Origin: Dimorphilus gyrociliatus
Taxonomy: Eukaryota; Annelida; Polychaeta; Dinophilidae
Assembly: GCA_904063045.1 (NCBI GenBank)
Contig: CAJFCJ010000010.1
Coordinates: 1,488,001-1,552,000, forward strand
DNA: 64,000 nt
Direction of reading: 5' to 3'
Below the pieces are notes generated by a model. It worked only from the letters and a program-made list of their open reading frames with translations, made no database searches and was not told the DNA's origin. This document shows positions 11,275-26,000 of this stretch, in pieces. The position numbers and the translations under genes were made by a program. Each line of letters begins with the position of its first letter. The stretch's first letter is position 1.

Positions 11275-12238
11275 ATGATTGATTTAAAATATACAGAAAA
11301 TCCAAGGATACTTTTCTCAGATAACGTAAAGAACTGGCTCGTTCCATCGATATGCGGAGGTTTATCTTGGGGAATGCTTCATGCTTCACTTGCTCCTCTT
11401 GACTTTTTAAAATGTAGAAAACAAGTGATTAACAGTTCTCACATATATGAAGGTACCATGAAATTGGATAGCTTAAGAAGCACCTTTAGGGGATTGAATC
11501 CTACACTATTAGGATATTCGATTCAGGGAATAGGAAAGATAGTATTATTCGATTTTTTCAAATCATACTACTCACAACCGACCAGTCTCGGAACTGGCAA
11601 TGGATTTATTGTATGTATTGCTTCTAGTTTAACTGCAGAATTTTACACATGCATTAGCCTTTGTCCTTTTGAGAGTGTAAAAATGAAATTCTACTTTCAA
11701 CCCGATTGGGCTAAATTATCAGTTTATAAAGCGATGACTAGAATAGTAAAAGAAGAAGGACTTGTTGGTTTATATAGAGGTTTAAAACCTCTATTAGCTA
11801 GGCAGACAATATTTACATCTGCATTTTTTACCTGTTATGAACAGAATATTAAGTATATATCTTCCAATTTAGGAAAACCTATAGACGAATATTCAACACT
11901 TGAAAAGTTATTTATAACCTTTGCAGCTGGTTATACAGCTGGTTTCCAAAGTTCAATAATTAGTCATCCGGCTGATACAATTTTTTCAAAATTGTATTAT
12001 AATGATACAAATATTAAAGAAATCGTCAAAAAATCAAGCATTTTATGTTGGTATTCTAACCTAAAATAAACCGTATAAAAATTTATTAACTTATAATAAA
12101 TAAAAAATCTTTCCAATAGGTTTATGGAGAGGAATTTTACCTCGAGTATTAATGGTTAGCGTCATTGTAGCAGTTCAAATGGTCATTAATGAATCAATAA
12201 AAACATATTTAAAATCTCACAAAACTGAACAATATTAA
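11275..12238 (+). CDS. Mitochondrial carrier, SLC25A3 (phosphate carrier)-like, divergent
   Basis: Two exons (11275-12046, 12120-12238) give 296 residues. Three carrier repeats are visible: PLDFLKCRKQV (residues about 41-51); AEFYTCISLCPFESVKMK; and AGYTAGFQSSIISHPADTIFSKL, followed by LWRGILPRVLMV. The second repeat retains the GLYRGLKPLLARQ block. The SHPADT segment and overall order fit phosphate carriers of the inner mitochondrial membrane. Many usually conserved positions differ and there is no N-terminal presequence, so this may be a fast-evolving paralogue rather than the main phosphate carrier. The donor GTTGGT at 12047 is weak but is the one that keeps phase. The gene ends 121 bases from the CYB5D1 stop, tail to tail. 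Confidence 0.8.
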
Positions 12239-12359
12239 TTATTACTAAATAAAAAGAAGAATAGTGAGCAACAATACAATTGACTGATTGATTGACTGAC
12301 TGACTGAATTTTGAATATTAATCTGTTTCTTTTCTTTCTTTACAGAATAAACTTTTTAA

Positions 12360-13286
12360 TCAGGCTTCAGTTAAATCGTCGTTATAATATAAGAGTATGG
12401 GCTGAAGGAATACATCGTCATTTATTCCTAAATCGTAAAAGTCTTGATCCTCATCTAAAATACTATTCTCGCTCAGTGTTTGATCCATATTCAATTCACG
12501 ACAATCATATTTCCAAGTATAACTCGAAGCGTGAGCGTTATACTTAAAATAACGTTTCCGTATCTCATTCATTGTTTCCTCGGAACACACCTATAAAGTA
12601 ATCAATAAACGACCTTTGAATATAGGAAATTACATTTTTCACTCTAATTCTTACCTCTAATACCTCACTTTCAGAAGTAAGAGTATTTATAATCTTTATA
12701 CGGCGAGTTTTAACGGACAATTGACCGATACAGTAACTTTCGTCCCTCCACCAAGGTCTACCGAAATCGTTTGCCCAAGAGGAATCGGGATACGGTGGCG
12801 GTACATGGATAAAACGACCATAAGGAGTAAAGGGAATTTTACACCCTGTAACAGGATCTATGTAACTTCTAACCTAAACATCAATTATTAAATCGATTAG
12901 AAAAGAAAACATGATATGTTCTCTGCATGTAATAAAGAATATACTGACATTTTTTGTTTTCGTATCAAACCAATGGGATATATCTGTTCCTCCAGCCTGT
13001 AATATTGGTTTGAGTAAAATATCTCCTAGAAGAAAAGTTCAATTATTCACAATATTAATAATTCTGTCAATCTTTTCTCTGATAAACCTTTATATCTTTC
13101 GCATAGTATTGTCAAATCGTAAACTTTTCCCAAAAACGATACCCATATATCTTCGGTGCTATTATGAACACTTACTTCGCAAGGAGTAAAAAACTTTGGT
13201 CGACCCGATTTTTGCGTCATTGTTTCTATGCCTACATTACTGATTCTTTCGAATGTTTGAAATATTTTCGCAAAGAATTTCGCCAC
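12360..13286 (-). CDS. cyb5d1: Cytochrome b5 domain-containing protein 1 (CYB5D1)
   Basis: Four exons: 13286-13088, 13025-12949, 12873-12655 and 12590-12360, giving 241 residues. The cytochrome-b5-like domain reads [39 protein letters not shown] and [10 protein letters not shown]. Downstream is the conserved extension with [26 protein letters not shown] and [12 protein letters not shown], then a ubiquitin-like end ([24 protein letters not shown]). The vertebrate orthologue is linked to ciliary function, so a role in cilia is inferred. No HPGG heme loop is present: the equivalent segment is YKGD, so heme binding may differ from classic b5. Size matches the family. Confidence 0.93.
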
Positions 13287-14445
13287 TCTTTAGATAAATT
13301 AACAAAAAAACTTGTATTTAATAGTTTTAAAAATAATTTATAGAACTAGAGGAGTCTATGGATAATTTACTTATATATTTTCTAGTTAATTTCTTTTTAT
13401 ACGAAAACAATTATCGAAAAAACAAAAAAGTTTTATGGCGCCATTTTTGAAACTTTTCTAAACAATTCTTTTTGTTAAAATATCTTTTATTATTGAGAAA
13501 TTAGACAGAATATTTAATAAAAGCAATAAATTAGCAAAATATTTGAAAAAGTAAACGAATTTTTAAAATTAATTTATCAATTATAAAGTGAATTCTTAAA
13601 GAAATTTAGACATCAAATAGCAAAAACAGTCTAAACCATAAAAAAATAAACAATTCAGTTATTTCTAGGATATTTTACTAAAGTACTTATTTTAAGAATT
13701 TACAATTAAACATACAGTAGAAATCAGATTTGAATGTAATTATATCAACAGTTTGTTTATATTTAGAATTTACTATTTTTTGAGGATTTGAGAAAAAATA
13801 TATTATAATCTCTCTATTATCTTCTGTGCGTGTGCGTGTGTGTGGGTGACTCTCTCTCTCTCTCTGTCTATATATATATATATATGTTTATGCACAGTTA
13901 AACATGTATACAATACTTTATGCCTGTAACATTTATATTTTCATGAACAGATATTTTAAACAAAGAAAATGTATTTTTTAGCTATAAATGTCTATTTTTC
14001 TTTAATAAATTAAATGGCAAAATTTAGTTCACGCGTGATATTTACTGCTGTAGATTAAAATCTACATATTCCAGTTTGTCACGTTTGTTCGGTCTATTTT
14101 TTTCGCATAGATTTAAATATATTTTGATTATTTGTTATTAATATTTAGATATTAATTAAAATATTTAAAAACTATTAATATATTATGAGTTAATACGATT
14201 TTTTGTTGTAAATTCATAAAAGTAAGCAAGAACTTTTTTAAAGCCATTTTTACTACGCCTCTCTACTTCCGGAACTATACGGCACAACCCTCTTCATGTC
14301 GAAAATGACGAAATAGCAACGAATAGGGTCTGACAAATCTGTAATTCTTAGAAAATTAACAAGTTAATCTAATTTGGCGGAAGAAACAATGAATTTTTAG
14401 AAATAGCTTATTTGAATAGCAATCATCTTTTAATAAATCCTGACC
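13287..14445. other. Divergent spacer between CYB5D1 and the USP gene
   Basis: AT-rich. It contains a microsatellite cluster at about 13829-13884 (GT, then CT, then TA) and a GGCGCC palindrome in TATGGCGCCATTT near 13435. It presumably carries both promoters. I see no exon. Confidence 0.5.
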
Positions 14446-16196
14446 ATGGCTAGTTTTGTGCTGAAAAAACTTAGTCGATTTGCATCTCTTGACGAGAGCC
14501 ATTCTGCCGAAAAGAAGACAGAATATCAAGTAAAGACTCCAGAAGGAGATCCCGAGGCCAAAGTTGTCATAATCGCGGCCGAAAATTGCAACCATTGCGA
14601 ATATACTTTCAAATGTAAGTAACCTGTATCAGAGTACTAACCTCTAAGAGAAAAACTTAAACAATCTACCGCAAATCTAGTTTCAAATGGTCTACATCAA
14701 TCATGAATGTTTAATTTAATTCATAAATAATAGAATAAGCCTTTGAAAAATTCTAATAATATTTTATTAGTTCATAAATTAGTATGTTATTAATGAAAAC
14801 TGCAAATGTTACAAAATATTCTTAATGGTTAAATAAAACACCTGTTGATAATAATTTTATGCTTTATCATATTTTTCTTCCTACAGGGTATCACGACAAC
14901 GTTCATAGACAAAAGTATAAGGTCGTTATTGTCTATATCATAGAATTACCCGAACAAAAACCCTCAACAAGTAAATATTGTCTTTCTACCAATATTTAAA
15001 TCAAGCTTTCAAATTTAATTTCTAAACTTGTAGAACAATCAAGCGGCAAAATGTCGCAACCTTTAGGTAAGAATTGCTCCCAACAGACATTTTTCAACAA
15101 TCACCTAGAGTTATTGACAATTCCGTTGTGTGTTTAGGTGTCGTATATACTACGAGAAGAATGTTTTGCGTTATATGAAAAAAAATCTATAGATTTTTCT
15201 TCTTTCTTTACTTAAATTTATTAATAGTATCTTAGAGTAACAAATAAATTTAAGTAGTCTAGTTAGAATCGCTTGTGGGACGGCTTTTTTTTTGTTTTGT
15301 TTCTATGCCAACTGAATTAGTATGTTTTTTATAGTATCTTTTATTTTTTCTCTCTCTTCATAGACACGCAAATTCTTGGTCTGTATTTTCTACAATCCAT
15401 GGAAAAAACAAGACTTAGACTCCCTTACTAATTTTACTGATATCGGCTTATGTTATCTTATATCCTAGTTAGGTTTTATCATGTAATTAAGTACTTCGTT
15501 GAGAATTGTCAGAGTTATTGTCTTATATTTTATCAATAAGAGAAAAAATTACATTGATAAAGAAAAATTCTGTTTTCGCTACTATAAAACTTAATTGTTT
15601 TTGTTTTGTGTTGTAGGAGGAATGCATATTTCGCCGAAAACCTTACAGGAATTATGGAAGAAAGAGGAGGAAAAAACAATTGAATTGGAACAGACTATGC
15701 GTCGTTTGTTGCAAGAAAAAAGAGTAAGACGTTAATTGTCAAAAGGGAAACAACTCTTAACTATTTAATTCCCTCTTTCCTTTACAAAAATTAGTGCAGC
15801 GGAGTACTAAGAACAGCGGCTGGCAAACCAGGGCCAATGATTTGTAAAGTAGCTATTGAAGAAGGAGCATCTATGATTGTTACTGGATCAAGAAACATTG
15901 GAAGGATGAAAAGAGTCTTAATTGGATCTGTCTCAGACTACTTGGTACATCATGCAGTCTGTCCTGTAATTGTGTGCCGTCTGCCGACTATCCTTAGGAG
16001 CGCTTCCGTTTCTGATGCCGAAGATGTAAGGCAACGGCACTTTAGCGATAGCACCCTCCTTTCAAATTTGAAGGGAAAAGGCAAGAAGCAATCTATAATC
16101 GATAGAATTAGACATAAATCGGCAGGGAGTAAACCTCAAAAATCTACCGATGAAGTTTTTGAAGAGGAAAAGGAAAATGGTGCCGAGAAACCTTAG
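14446..16196 (+). CDS. Universal stress protein (USP/UspA) family
   Basis: Five exons: 14446-14614, 14887-14970, 15034-15066, 15617-15723 and 15795-16196, giving 264 residues. The N-terminal half has the USP beta-strand and Trp helix (VVIIAAENCNHCEYTFKWYH, VVIVYIIELP). The C-terminal half has AIEEGASMIVTGSRN, then GRMKRVLIGSVSDYLVHH, then CPVIVCR. The family's G-2X-G-9X-G(S/T) ATP motif reads G-SR-N-9X-GS, so the second Gly is Asn. A charged helix and a basic/acidic tail of about 65 residues are added. USPs are soluble nucleotide-binding stress proteins, found in protostomes and cnidarians. Exon 3 is 33 nt. Function here is unknown. Confidence 0.88.
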
Positions 16197-17189
16197 ATAA
16201 CTTTATTTTCTTCAAAATTCAGAGTTTTTCCCCTGAATTCCTCTTCGCTACCAATATTTTACTTTCCATTTTGTGTCTCCAATCACAAAATAACAAAGTC
16301 GGTTGTGGTACGTTGAAGAGGAATTTTAAAAAAAACAACTCTATTATAAATATTGAATGGGTTAAGATTTCGCTTTTTTTTCTGTCTCTGTGCTTTTGTT
16401 TATTTTTTTTCCTTTGCTATAAAAAGAAAAGATACCTTTTTGCGTTTTATCATGCAATCAACTGTAGTTCGCATAAGATTATTGTTGCGTTCCACAAATA
16501 TAGGGTTATATATGGTGCGTTGGTAAATTTAGTTGTTAGTTGTACGAAGAGTTTATAAGTTTTAAAAAATATACTTATATTCATTATTCTTATACAAAAA
16601 GGAATAATAACTTGAGCTAAAGTATTGTTCATAGGCTTACGTTACATAAGTAGATAGATATATAAACAATTACAGAAGAATTCTGGTCGTTCACTTTTTT
16701 ATTATGTCTAAGAAACAATTCCCTCTCCTGATCGGGGAAGATAATTTATCCTGTTTTTCCTATTCGAAAGTAAATGATGGATGAAAGTGAATAAGATATT
16801 GAAAATAGTAGTGTGTACATAACCACCGATATCAAAAAAAAAGAAAACAAGCATATATAAGACGTTAGTTGGTATTTTTTCTTTTTTTTTCAAATATGTT
16901 TTTCTTGAAAAAATGAATAACGTTAGGATTTCAAAAAAAAAAAAAAGAATAACTTTTTAATAATGAATAAATAACTTTAAAAAAAATTCTATAATCTAGA
17001 AAACACGAATTAATAACGTAATCTGGAAAGAAAAAAAAATCTGTCAGTATAACGTATGTTACATCACAGTTAGTTACGTTTTCACCAAGTGCCTTTTTTT
17101 TTGCAAAAAAAAAAAGAATAAGATAGAAAAAAAGAGAAAAAGCATATAACGTATTATTATAAATAAAAACTATCTTTGTACAAGGTTAC

Positions 17190-17227
<38 letters not shown>

Positions 17228-17298
17228 AATTTTAAAGGACAAAAATTAAAAGAAAGAATAAAAAGAAAAGAAAATTTAAAACCATAATGATAAATGAA
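16197..17298. other. Convergent spacer between USP and MAPKAPK2
   Basis: AT-rich 3' flanks of two genes that face each other. It has poly-A/T runs and a TA tract at about 17192-17225. Chance ORFs occur but none resembles a protein. Confidence 0.5.
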
Positions 17299-19606
<2,308 letters not shown>

Positions 19607-21172
19607 GTTTTAAAATTGTATAAATTGATTAAGATAAATAAATGTTGACACTATTCCTCTTGATTGATGACTGAGCGAAAACGAAAAATATACAGGCCGG
19701 AAACGGAAGTGCCCCACGCAGCCGATTTAGTGCCATCTATCAGATGTCTACCTAGGAAAATAAAGAAGCTTGGATTTTATTATAAAACATTAAAAATCAG
19801 TTTAAATACAAAAATTCTTAATTATTTCTGAATTGGTATTAATTTTACAAAGAAGATTATGCAATTAGATTAATATTTTATGAAAGTTTATTAATTTAAA
19901 AATACAATTGGGACACAAAGTGAAACTTTTATTTTTACAATTCCAAAAGTCCGTTTAGTAAACAAACATAAATATATATTGATATTAATAACTGATGCAT
20001 TATCGTTCTCAGAAATTTTATTGTAGGAGGATTTCTTGATCTTGAAATCGTCAATAATTTTCAAGGACGTTGATGTAAGAATAAAAAGTTCGTTTGACGT
20101 TATTGATGGTTATTTGTTAAAATTCATTGTATTGATTTACGGTTTTCCATCCGCAAAATGGTAGTGTTATTACCGCAAAATCATGATATTTCATGAAATA
20201 TAATTTAATAATCAATCTAGATGCTTCAGAGAGCTAATTTCTCCTTCAAATCCTTATCTTCCCATGAACCTCATGAAACGTTGACCTATGATAACAATCC
20301 AGTTATGATCATCCTAAATTACTTTAATGGATAGTAATAATAAGATTTCTTTCGAGCTACTTAATATATCGTTACTAAAATTTCGCTCGTAAGCGTTGAT
20401 ATTGACTATGGAAAGTTTGATAAATAGGATTCGATTTGTTTAAAGATTAATAAAATCATGTATGAATGTATTAGTATAAAAACAGTATATGGCAGGTGGA
20501 AGTGTACCAATAAGTATTTATCTATAAAATACTAATTCGTGTTGGGTGTGTTTGTGAATTATCCTTTGAATGAAGATAAATAAAGTCAATGGAAAGTATC
20601 CTATTGTTTACATTTTGTATTATACTCAATAAAACAAGACAAATAGTGACACTATTAAAGTAAAGGCAATACATAGGAAAATGATAATTCACTGATTGAA
20701 ATGACTACAAATTCTATATATTAAAAATTCATGAAACTCTTTTTACACGTACTGTTTACATAAAATGAATTGTCCCTTTCTGTTCTCCTAATCCTGTAAT
20801 TAATTATCCAAACTGTTAGAATGCATTTAATCGAATAGCTTTTAGTCATTAATACGAATATATTATTGACGTAATATGATAATATATAATTGTTTAATAA
20901 CTGTTTATTAAATAATATTTATTACTCTCAGCAAGTTGAGTTTAATGCTGCTGGTTAAATGATTAATACAGTATATACTATATATTTTTAAAAAGATTAA
21001 ACAATTAATATCTTCAAATGATGCTTTATTTGAATAATGAAAATCTCTGATTCCGAATCAATGACAATCGATCATATCAGTTTTTTATTCGTCATATAGT
21101 TGTTTAAGATTTCGTTCTATAGCCAAACAACGTTGAAAGTAAGAGTAATAATATAAAAGCTCCTCGGAAGAA
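19607..21172. other. Divergent spacer, MAPKAPK2 to PAN-like gene
   Basis: An ATAGATGGCAC element (minus strand) lies near 19730-19740, about 130 bases upstream of the MAPKAPK2 start. The remainder is AT-rich with no exon that I can support. A TACAGTATATACTATATA motif is near 20965. Confidence 0.5.
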
Positions 21173-22322
21173 ATGCTCTTTCTATTAATTTTGGGGAAAT
21201 TTTCAATTTTCTTCCTTTGCGAAGCGATACAAAATGACGAATGTATTGTTCCTACTGATGAGAGAATACGGATTGGTTTGAAATGAATGTTTTCTTTATA
21301 AAATTTAATAATTTGACAAAATTTTTTTCAGGTAATTTTAAACCTACATCGAATAGCGAATGTAGTAACAAAAATACTTGTTATGAAGCTGGTCAAAAAT
21401 GCTATCTCAGTAAATATAATGTTCCCGGATTTAGAAGAAATAGGAGAGGTTCGGATTGTCCCGGTTCCGATATTGGAATAATTTATTCATCAGATGTAAT
21501 TTCTTGTGGTAAAGCTTGCCTAAATAATCCTTCATGTCATGCTTTCACAATGAATGAAAATTCTACTTGCGTATTAAAAAACAAATGTAATACTGAAATT
21601 ATAGATCAAACCGTAATAAGATATTTTAGATACGCTTATAGACGTCTGTCATGTTACTTTGGAGATTCATCGGCAGGTGTTGTAACGACATTCCCCAGAG
21701 AAGATATATTAACCACCATAGATTACAGTTTTGATAATAAAGTGAAAGGAATGGTCCTAGTTACAAATTTATTATATTTAAAGGTGATATGCAATTTACA
21801 TTTTGTTACGATTTTTATTAATTCTCTCTTAATGTTATACAATAGAATCTTGCTCTAAGCGATTTAAATAACAATCTTGCAATTTATACTTGTTTCACTG
21901 GAAATCTATTCAAAGGTAGTGATTCATCAACCGAGAGTGTGGCAATTGACAACGTTATGTTTGATAATAACGAGACGTCATGTAACGATAACATCTCAAA
22001 TTCGTTAAAGATAAGAATACCTTTTCCAACTGTTAATGAGAATGTTAAACCTTTTCAAGTGAATATAAAAGGCAATAATCTGCATTGTCACGATAGAATT
22101 GATCTATCCAATAAAGAGAATGTTTTTGTTTATATACCTACAATACTTCAACCACAACCTACGTTTGCCGGAAGTTTCCGCACCTGTGATCTATTACTTT
22201 CTTCAAGTGATTCATGTAGCTTTAATTGCACATGTTTTGAAGATCATTGTCAAGCAACATATGCTAATGTCATTGATTTGAACCAGAGTATGAAAATATG
22301 CGAGATTTCCGTGTCTGTGTAA
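21173..22322 (+). CDS. Secreted Cys-rich protein with PAN/apple-like domain
   Basis: Three exons (21173-21275, 21332-21783, 21846-22322) give 343 residues. A hydrophobic N-terminus (MLFLLILGKFSIFFLCEAIQ) looks like a signal peptide. Residues about 60-130 have a PAN-like pattern: CPGSDIGIIYSSDVISCG, then ACLNNPSCHAFTMNE, then CVLKNKC. The middle is low in Cys with NxT/S sites. The end has several Cys (RTCDLLLSSSDSCSFNCTCF). PAN domains bind proteins or sugars outside the cell. I cannot name a closer family. It is probably an extracellular or coat protein. Confidence 0.7.
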
Positions 22323-22489
22323 ACTTTATTTAGTTTACTTAAAAATAATCTATAAAATAATAATAATAATAAATAAATAAACGCAAATATTAAACATTAT
22401 ATAATGATTTATTGCGATTTATTCAAGTTATACAGTATGTACTAAACATGTATGCACTATATTACTGAAAAGACAAGAAAAAAAAAATT

Positions 22490-22577
22490 CACCTCCGACG
22501 GGACTCGAACCCGCAATCCCCGGCTTGCGCCCTATATTGATAGGAGGCCGGTGCCTTATCCATTAGGCCACGGAGGC
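22490..22577 (-). tRNA. tRNA-Arg-CCT: tRNA-Arg (anticodon CCT) with 15-nt intron
   Basis: On the minus strand the acceptor stem GCCTCCG pairs with CGGAGGT (G-T at the end), with G73. The D arm is GCCTAATGGATAAGGC, the anticodon stem CCGGC/GCCGG with loop CTCCTAA, and the T arm GCGGGTTCGAGTCCCGT. Fifteen extra bases (TCAATATAGGGCGCA) lie between A37 and A38, the canonical nuclear tRNA intron position. A T-run follows the 3' end (A-run at 22478-22487 on the plus strand), suitable as a Pol III terminator. A and B boxes are intact. Confidence 0.95.
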
Positions 22578-23042
22578 TTCACGTATTCTTCGGTTAAAAT
22601 TGTATGTTATAAATCATAACTAAATTTTTTTTACCCTTTTTTTACCAGTTTTCTTTCCTGTGGAATTATGTAAAACATTAACATAACTCATTGTCATTAA
22701 AATCGCAAGGTAGGCTAATGAAATGAGGTCATTTTACCATTATTGCTGATTTAAGTAGAGTAGAAGCCATACTCTTGAAAAGGAAGTAAGAAGTTTAATT
22801 TATATAAGGTAAATATAAAGTTACAAATGTTCTTCGGGAAAAGTAACTTCAAATATTAACGACGTATTTTGAACTGACATTACGAAATGCATAAAAAAAG
22901 TCACGTAATTAGTGGAAAAGTTAAAAAATAGCCTCTAATTCTTATACTTCTTTAAAAAGTGCATTTAAAAACACTTTTGTGTTAGCACAGAAAATAAAAC
23001 TCATCAATTTTTTTCAAACTATATAATTGCTCATAAAGAAAT

Positions 23043-26000
23043 ATGGCGGACTCAAAGAAAAAGCCAACAGTTATTGAACAGGAATTTATTCAACACCGAA
23101 TTCGAGATTTCCTCCATAAACCTGATGATAGCAAGGAAAGAACGAACAAGAAAGTTACTCATGGCGAGAAACCCACTAATTTGAATAAACCAGGTAATAA
23201 ATTAAACATTTACTCTATACATAATAATTACTGTTAATGTTGATTGTTTTCATTCGGCATTAGATGATGTTTCAGTGAATAATGAAGAACAAGGTGCAAA
23301 AAACGGTAACACTATGAATGAATTGATAGCTAAGAAAGAAGATACTGCCAATGAAGACAACTCACATAATCTTCAAGGGTATTATTTCTATAACAATATA
23401 ACTAAAATATGCATATTTAATAAGAGTAATAGTCAAGAGCTAGATTCTTCGCTCGCCAAACAAGACTTTAACCCATCACAAAAAAAGACAAATAGAGTAT
23501 ATGAAAAACGTCCTAAAACCAAAAAGCCAACTTACGGTAAAGAAAAAACTTGCAGATTTTACAACAAGTCGTACGTACGACATGATTCAAAAATAAAGGC
23601 GAATAATCCTGAACGTCACGGGACATCGTATGTATCTGGTAAGTATGTCATTTTTTGTATATATCATTAAAATTGTTCGAAAAAAATTCTAATAGTAGGT
23701 TTTCCGGATTATACTGAACAAAATTCATTCGGATCGAACTACGAGTTTTTTAATACGAGAAAATATTACAAAAGTTCAGATAGTTTGGAACCGCAAGAAT
23801 CTAACATTAAATATCGACACTTCCCAAAAACAAACGATAAAAGGAAGAGTAATTTTAAAAAAAAATACTCTTTCAAGGATGGCATTGACACTAACTGTCA
23901 GAAATCTCGTCAAAATCGATTTGGAAAATTTGGTAAATGAAATTCATTAAATAATTCATGATTAAAACTTTTCATCTTTTTAGAAACAATAGAGGATAAT
24001 AATAGAGATGAAGGTTCGAATGAAATTGAGAAACCTATTATTTTACATGAAGAAAACTCTAGCTGGTCCAATTATTTTATAGACACAGGTGAAGACTGGA
24101 ATGCGGAATGTGACCATGGGGTTCGAGAAAACTCCGATTGTCATTTACTAAATATTTCGGAGCAGCCATTCGAATCTGACAAAAACGAAAATGTTTCAAT
24201 CAGACACCTGTGCAGTTCAAATGACGAAGAAGAAAAGTCGTTGTCGACGCAAAGTATAGATGCTGACATTAGCGATGAAAACCCTGAGTTGGAGAATACG
24301 GATGATTGTGAGAAGCTAGGTGACAATTTTGAGATTACCAGTCCTGTGAAGCTTGAAACGGAAAGCGAGGTAACAGTTTCAGAGAAACCTGAAGTTTTGA
24401 AGAATGAAGAAACTGAAAAGTCTGCTATGGCCACTTTTCCAAGCAACTGTCAGAATAGCGAAAACAAAGAGGGAACCAAGGATGAGCTTCCTACAGAGAA
24501 TTTAAAAATTCCCTTGATTGACAATGAAAAAGTGGCACCTCTAGAAATTTCTGCTCAGCAAGAAGAACGCAAAAATTCTTCCGTTGAAGAAACTTTGCTT
24601 GAAGAAAGTGAAAATAAAAGTGAGTCTGTCAGCAATGAAAATGAAATTAAAGAGGAGTTACAAGATTTAACTGCTGCTAACAATAACATTGACGAGAATA
24701 CTGAAGCACAATATGTACCATATGTACCAGATGGTAAAGAGAATGATCTAGCGACACCAGAGAACGATTCGAGGGATGATGTAACTGAGTTTGTGGATTC
24801 TGAGAGGTATTACAATGAAATTATAAATTATTAAAGTAACTGTAAATTATTTTAGCGAGAAATTCGATGATAAAAGTTATGAGATATCAGACAACACCAG
24901 TCGTTATCCCGTACGGTATAATCTTATGCAATTTGTATATTTCACGTCCATATCTTATTCTTCCCTTAGAGTCAATGAAGAATTTCAGGTATGTAAAAGC
25001 TATTTCACTCAAGATCATCACTATCGGTAGCTAATTATTATTTTTAGTCATTTATGAAAGTATTGAATTAATCATTATTTCATTCTTAGAAATGTACAGA
25101 GGCCATGGTTTTATAATTCGGCTTCACGTGTTTCTCATTTTCCAAACTCATACCATTCTGGGTACTCAAATTTTCTTATCAATTGGAACTCTTATTTCAT
25201 TTTAGCTTTATTTTTAGGTATATTCCAAAGTTTATTGAAGGATCTATTCAAAGTAAATGATTATTTTAAACATACAATTACATACTTATACTGTTTCATT
25301 GCTTTCACAGGATACAATTCGTATTTGTGGCCAAGAAAAGAGGGAAAACATTGTAATTGTGATTTTTCATTTATATCAATATTAAAGTAAAAATGTTTAA
25401 AATTTCTTCTTCTTCTTAGTTTCTTCAAACTGGTCTTTGACTATATCTGCCAGTGATTCGGAGTGCTCTGTTCCTCTTAATTACAGTCATATTGAAGTAA
25501 AGAAAAAACCTGCTTTCAAGAGAGGCTTTTCTAGTAGTATCAGCAACAGATATCGTCAAAAGTTCGAAGACTTGAAAACTCCTTATTTCGATTCTCACTG
25601 CCACATTGATTATATCCTTAATAATTTAAAATTTAAGGTTTTTAAACGAAAAGTTGGCACAGACGGACTTATAAAAAAACCTTCTTTTTCAGCATAGTTC
25701 CTTTCAAAGTGTTATGATGCAGTATGAAGATCTCTTTCCTCTAGGGTATAAAGGTTGTGTGACAAATTTTTGTGATCCCATCCAGTTTAAGTGTACAGGT
25801 ATAGCGACTTTCCATACCTTATCATAATAAATTAACCTTCCTGTAATATGGTGATACTTTTTGATTGATAGAAAACAGTTTATGGAATGAAGTGTTAAAG
25901 ATTGAAAACGTATATGGAACTGTCGGCTGTCATCCTAAAAAAGTAAAATTTCTAACTGAAGCTCATGAAACGGCTATGGAAGAGATGCTAAAGCATCCAA

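Noticed and set aside
14446-16196. Horizontal transfer of bacterial-type genes (USP, CutA, TatD)
   Set aside because: USP and TATDN2 have short GT-AG introns, and all three families are known in animals; base composition is like the neighbours.
23379-23432. In-frame 54-base segment of TATDN2 as coding
   Set aside because: It is open but much more AT-rich than its flanks and has GT-AG ends in phase; treated as an intron, though retention cannot be excluded.
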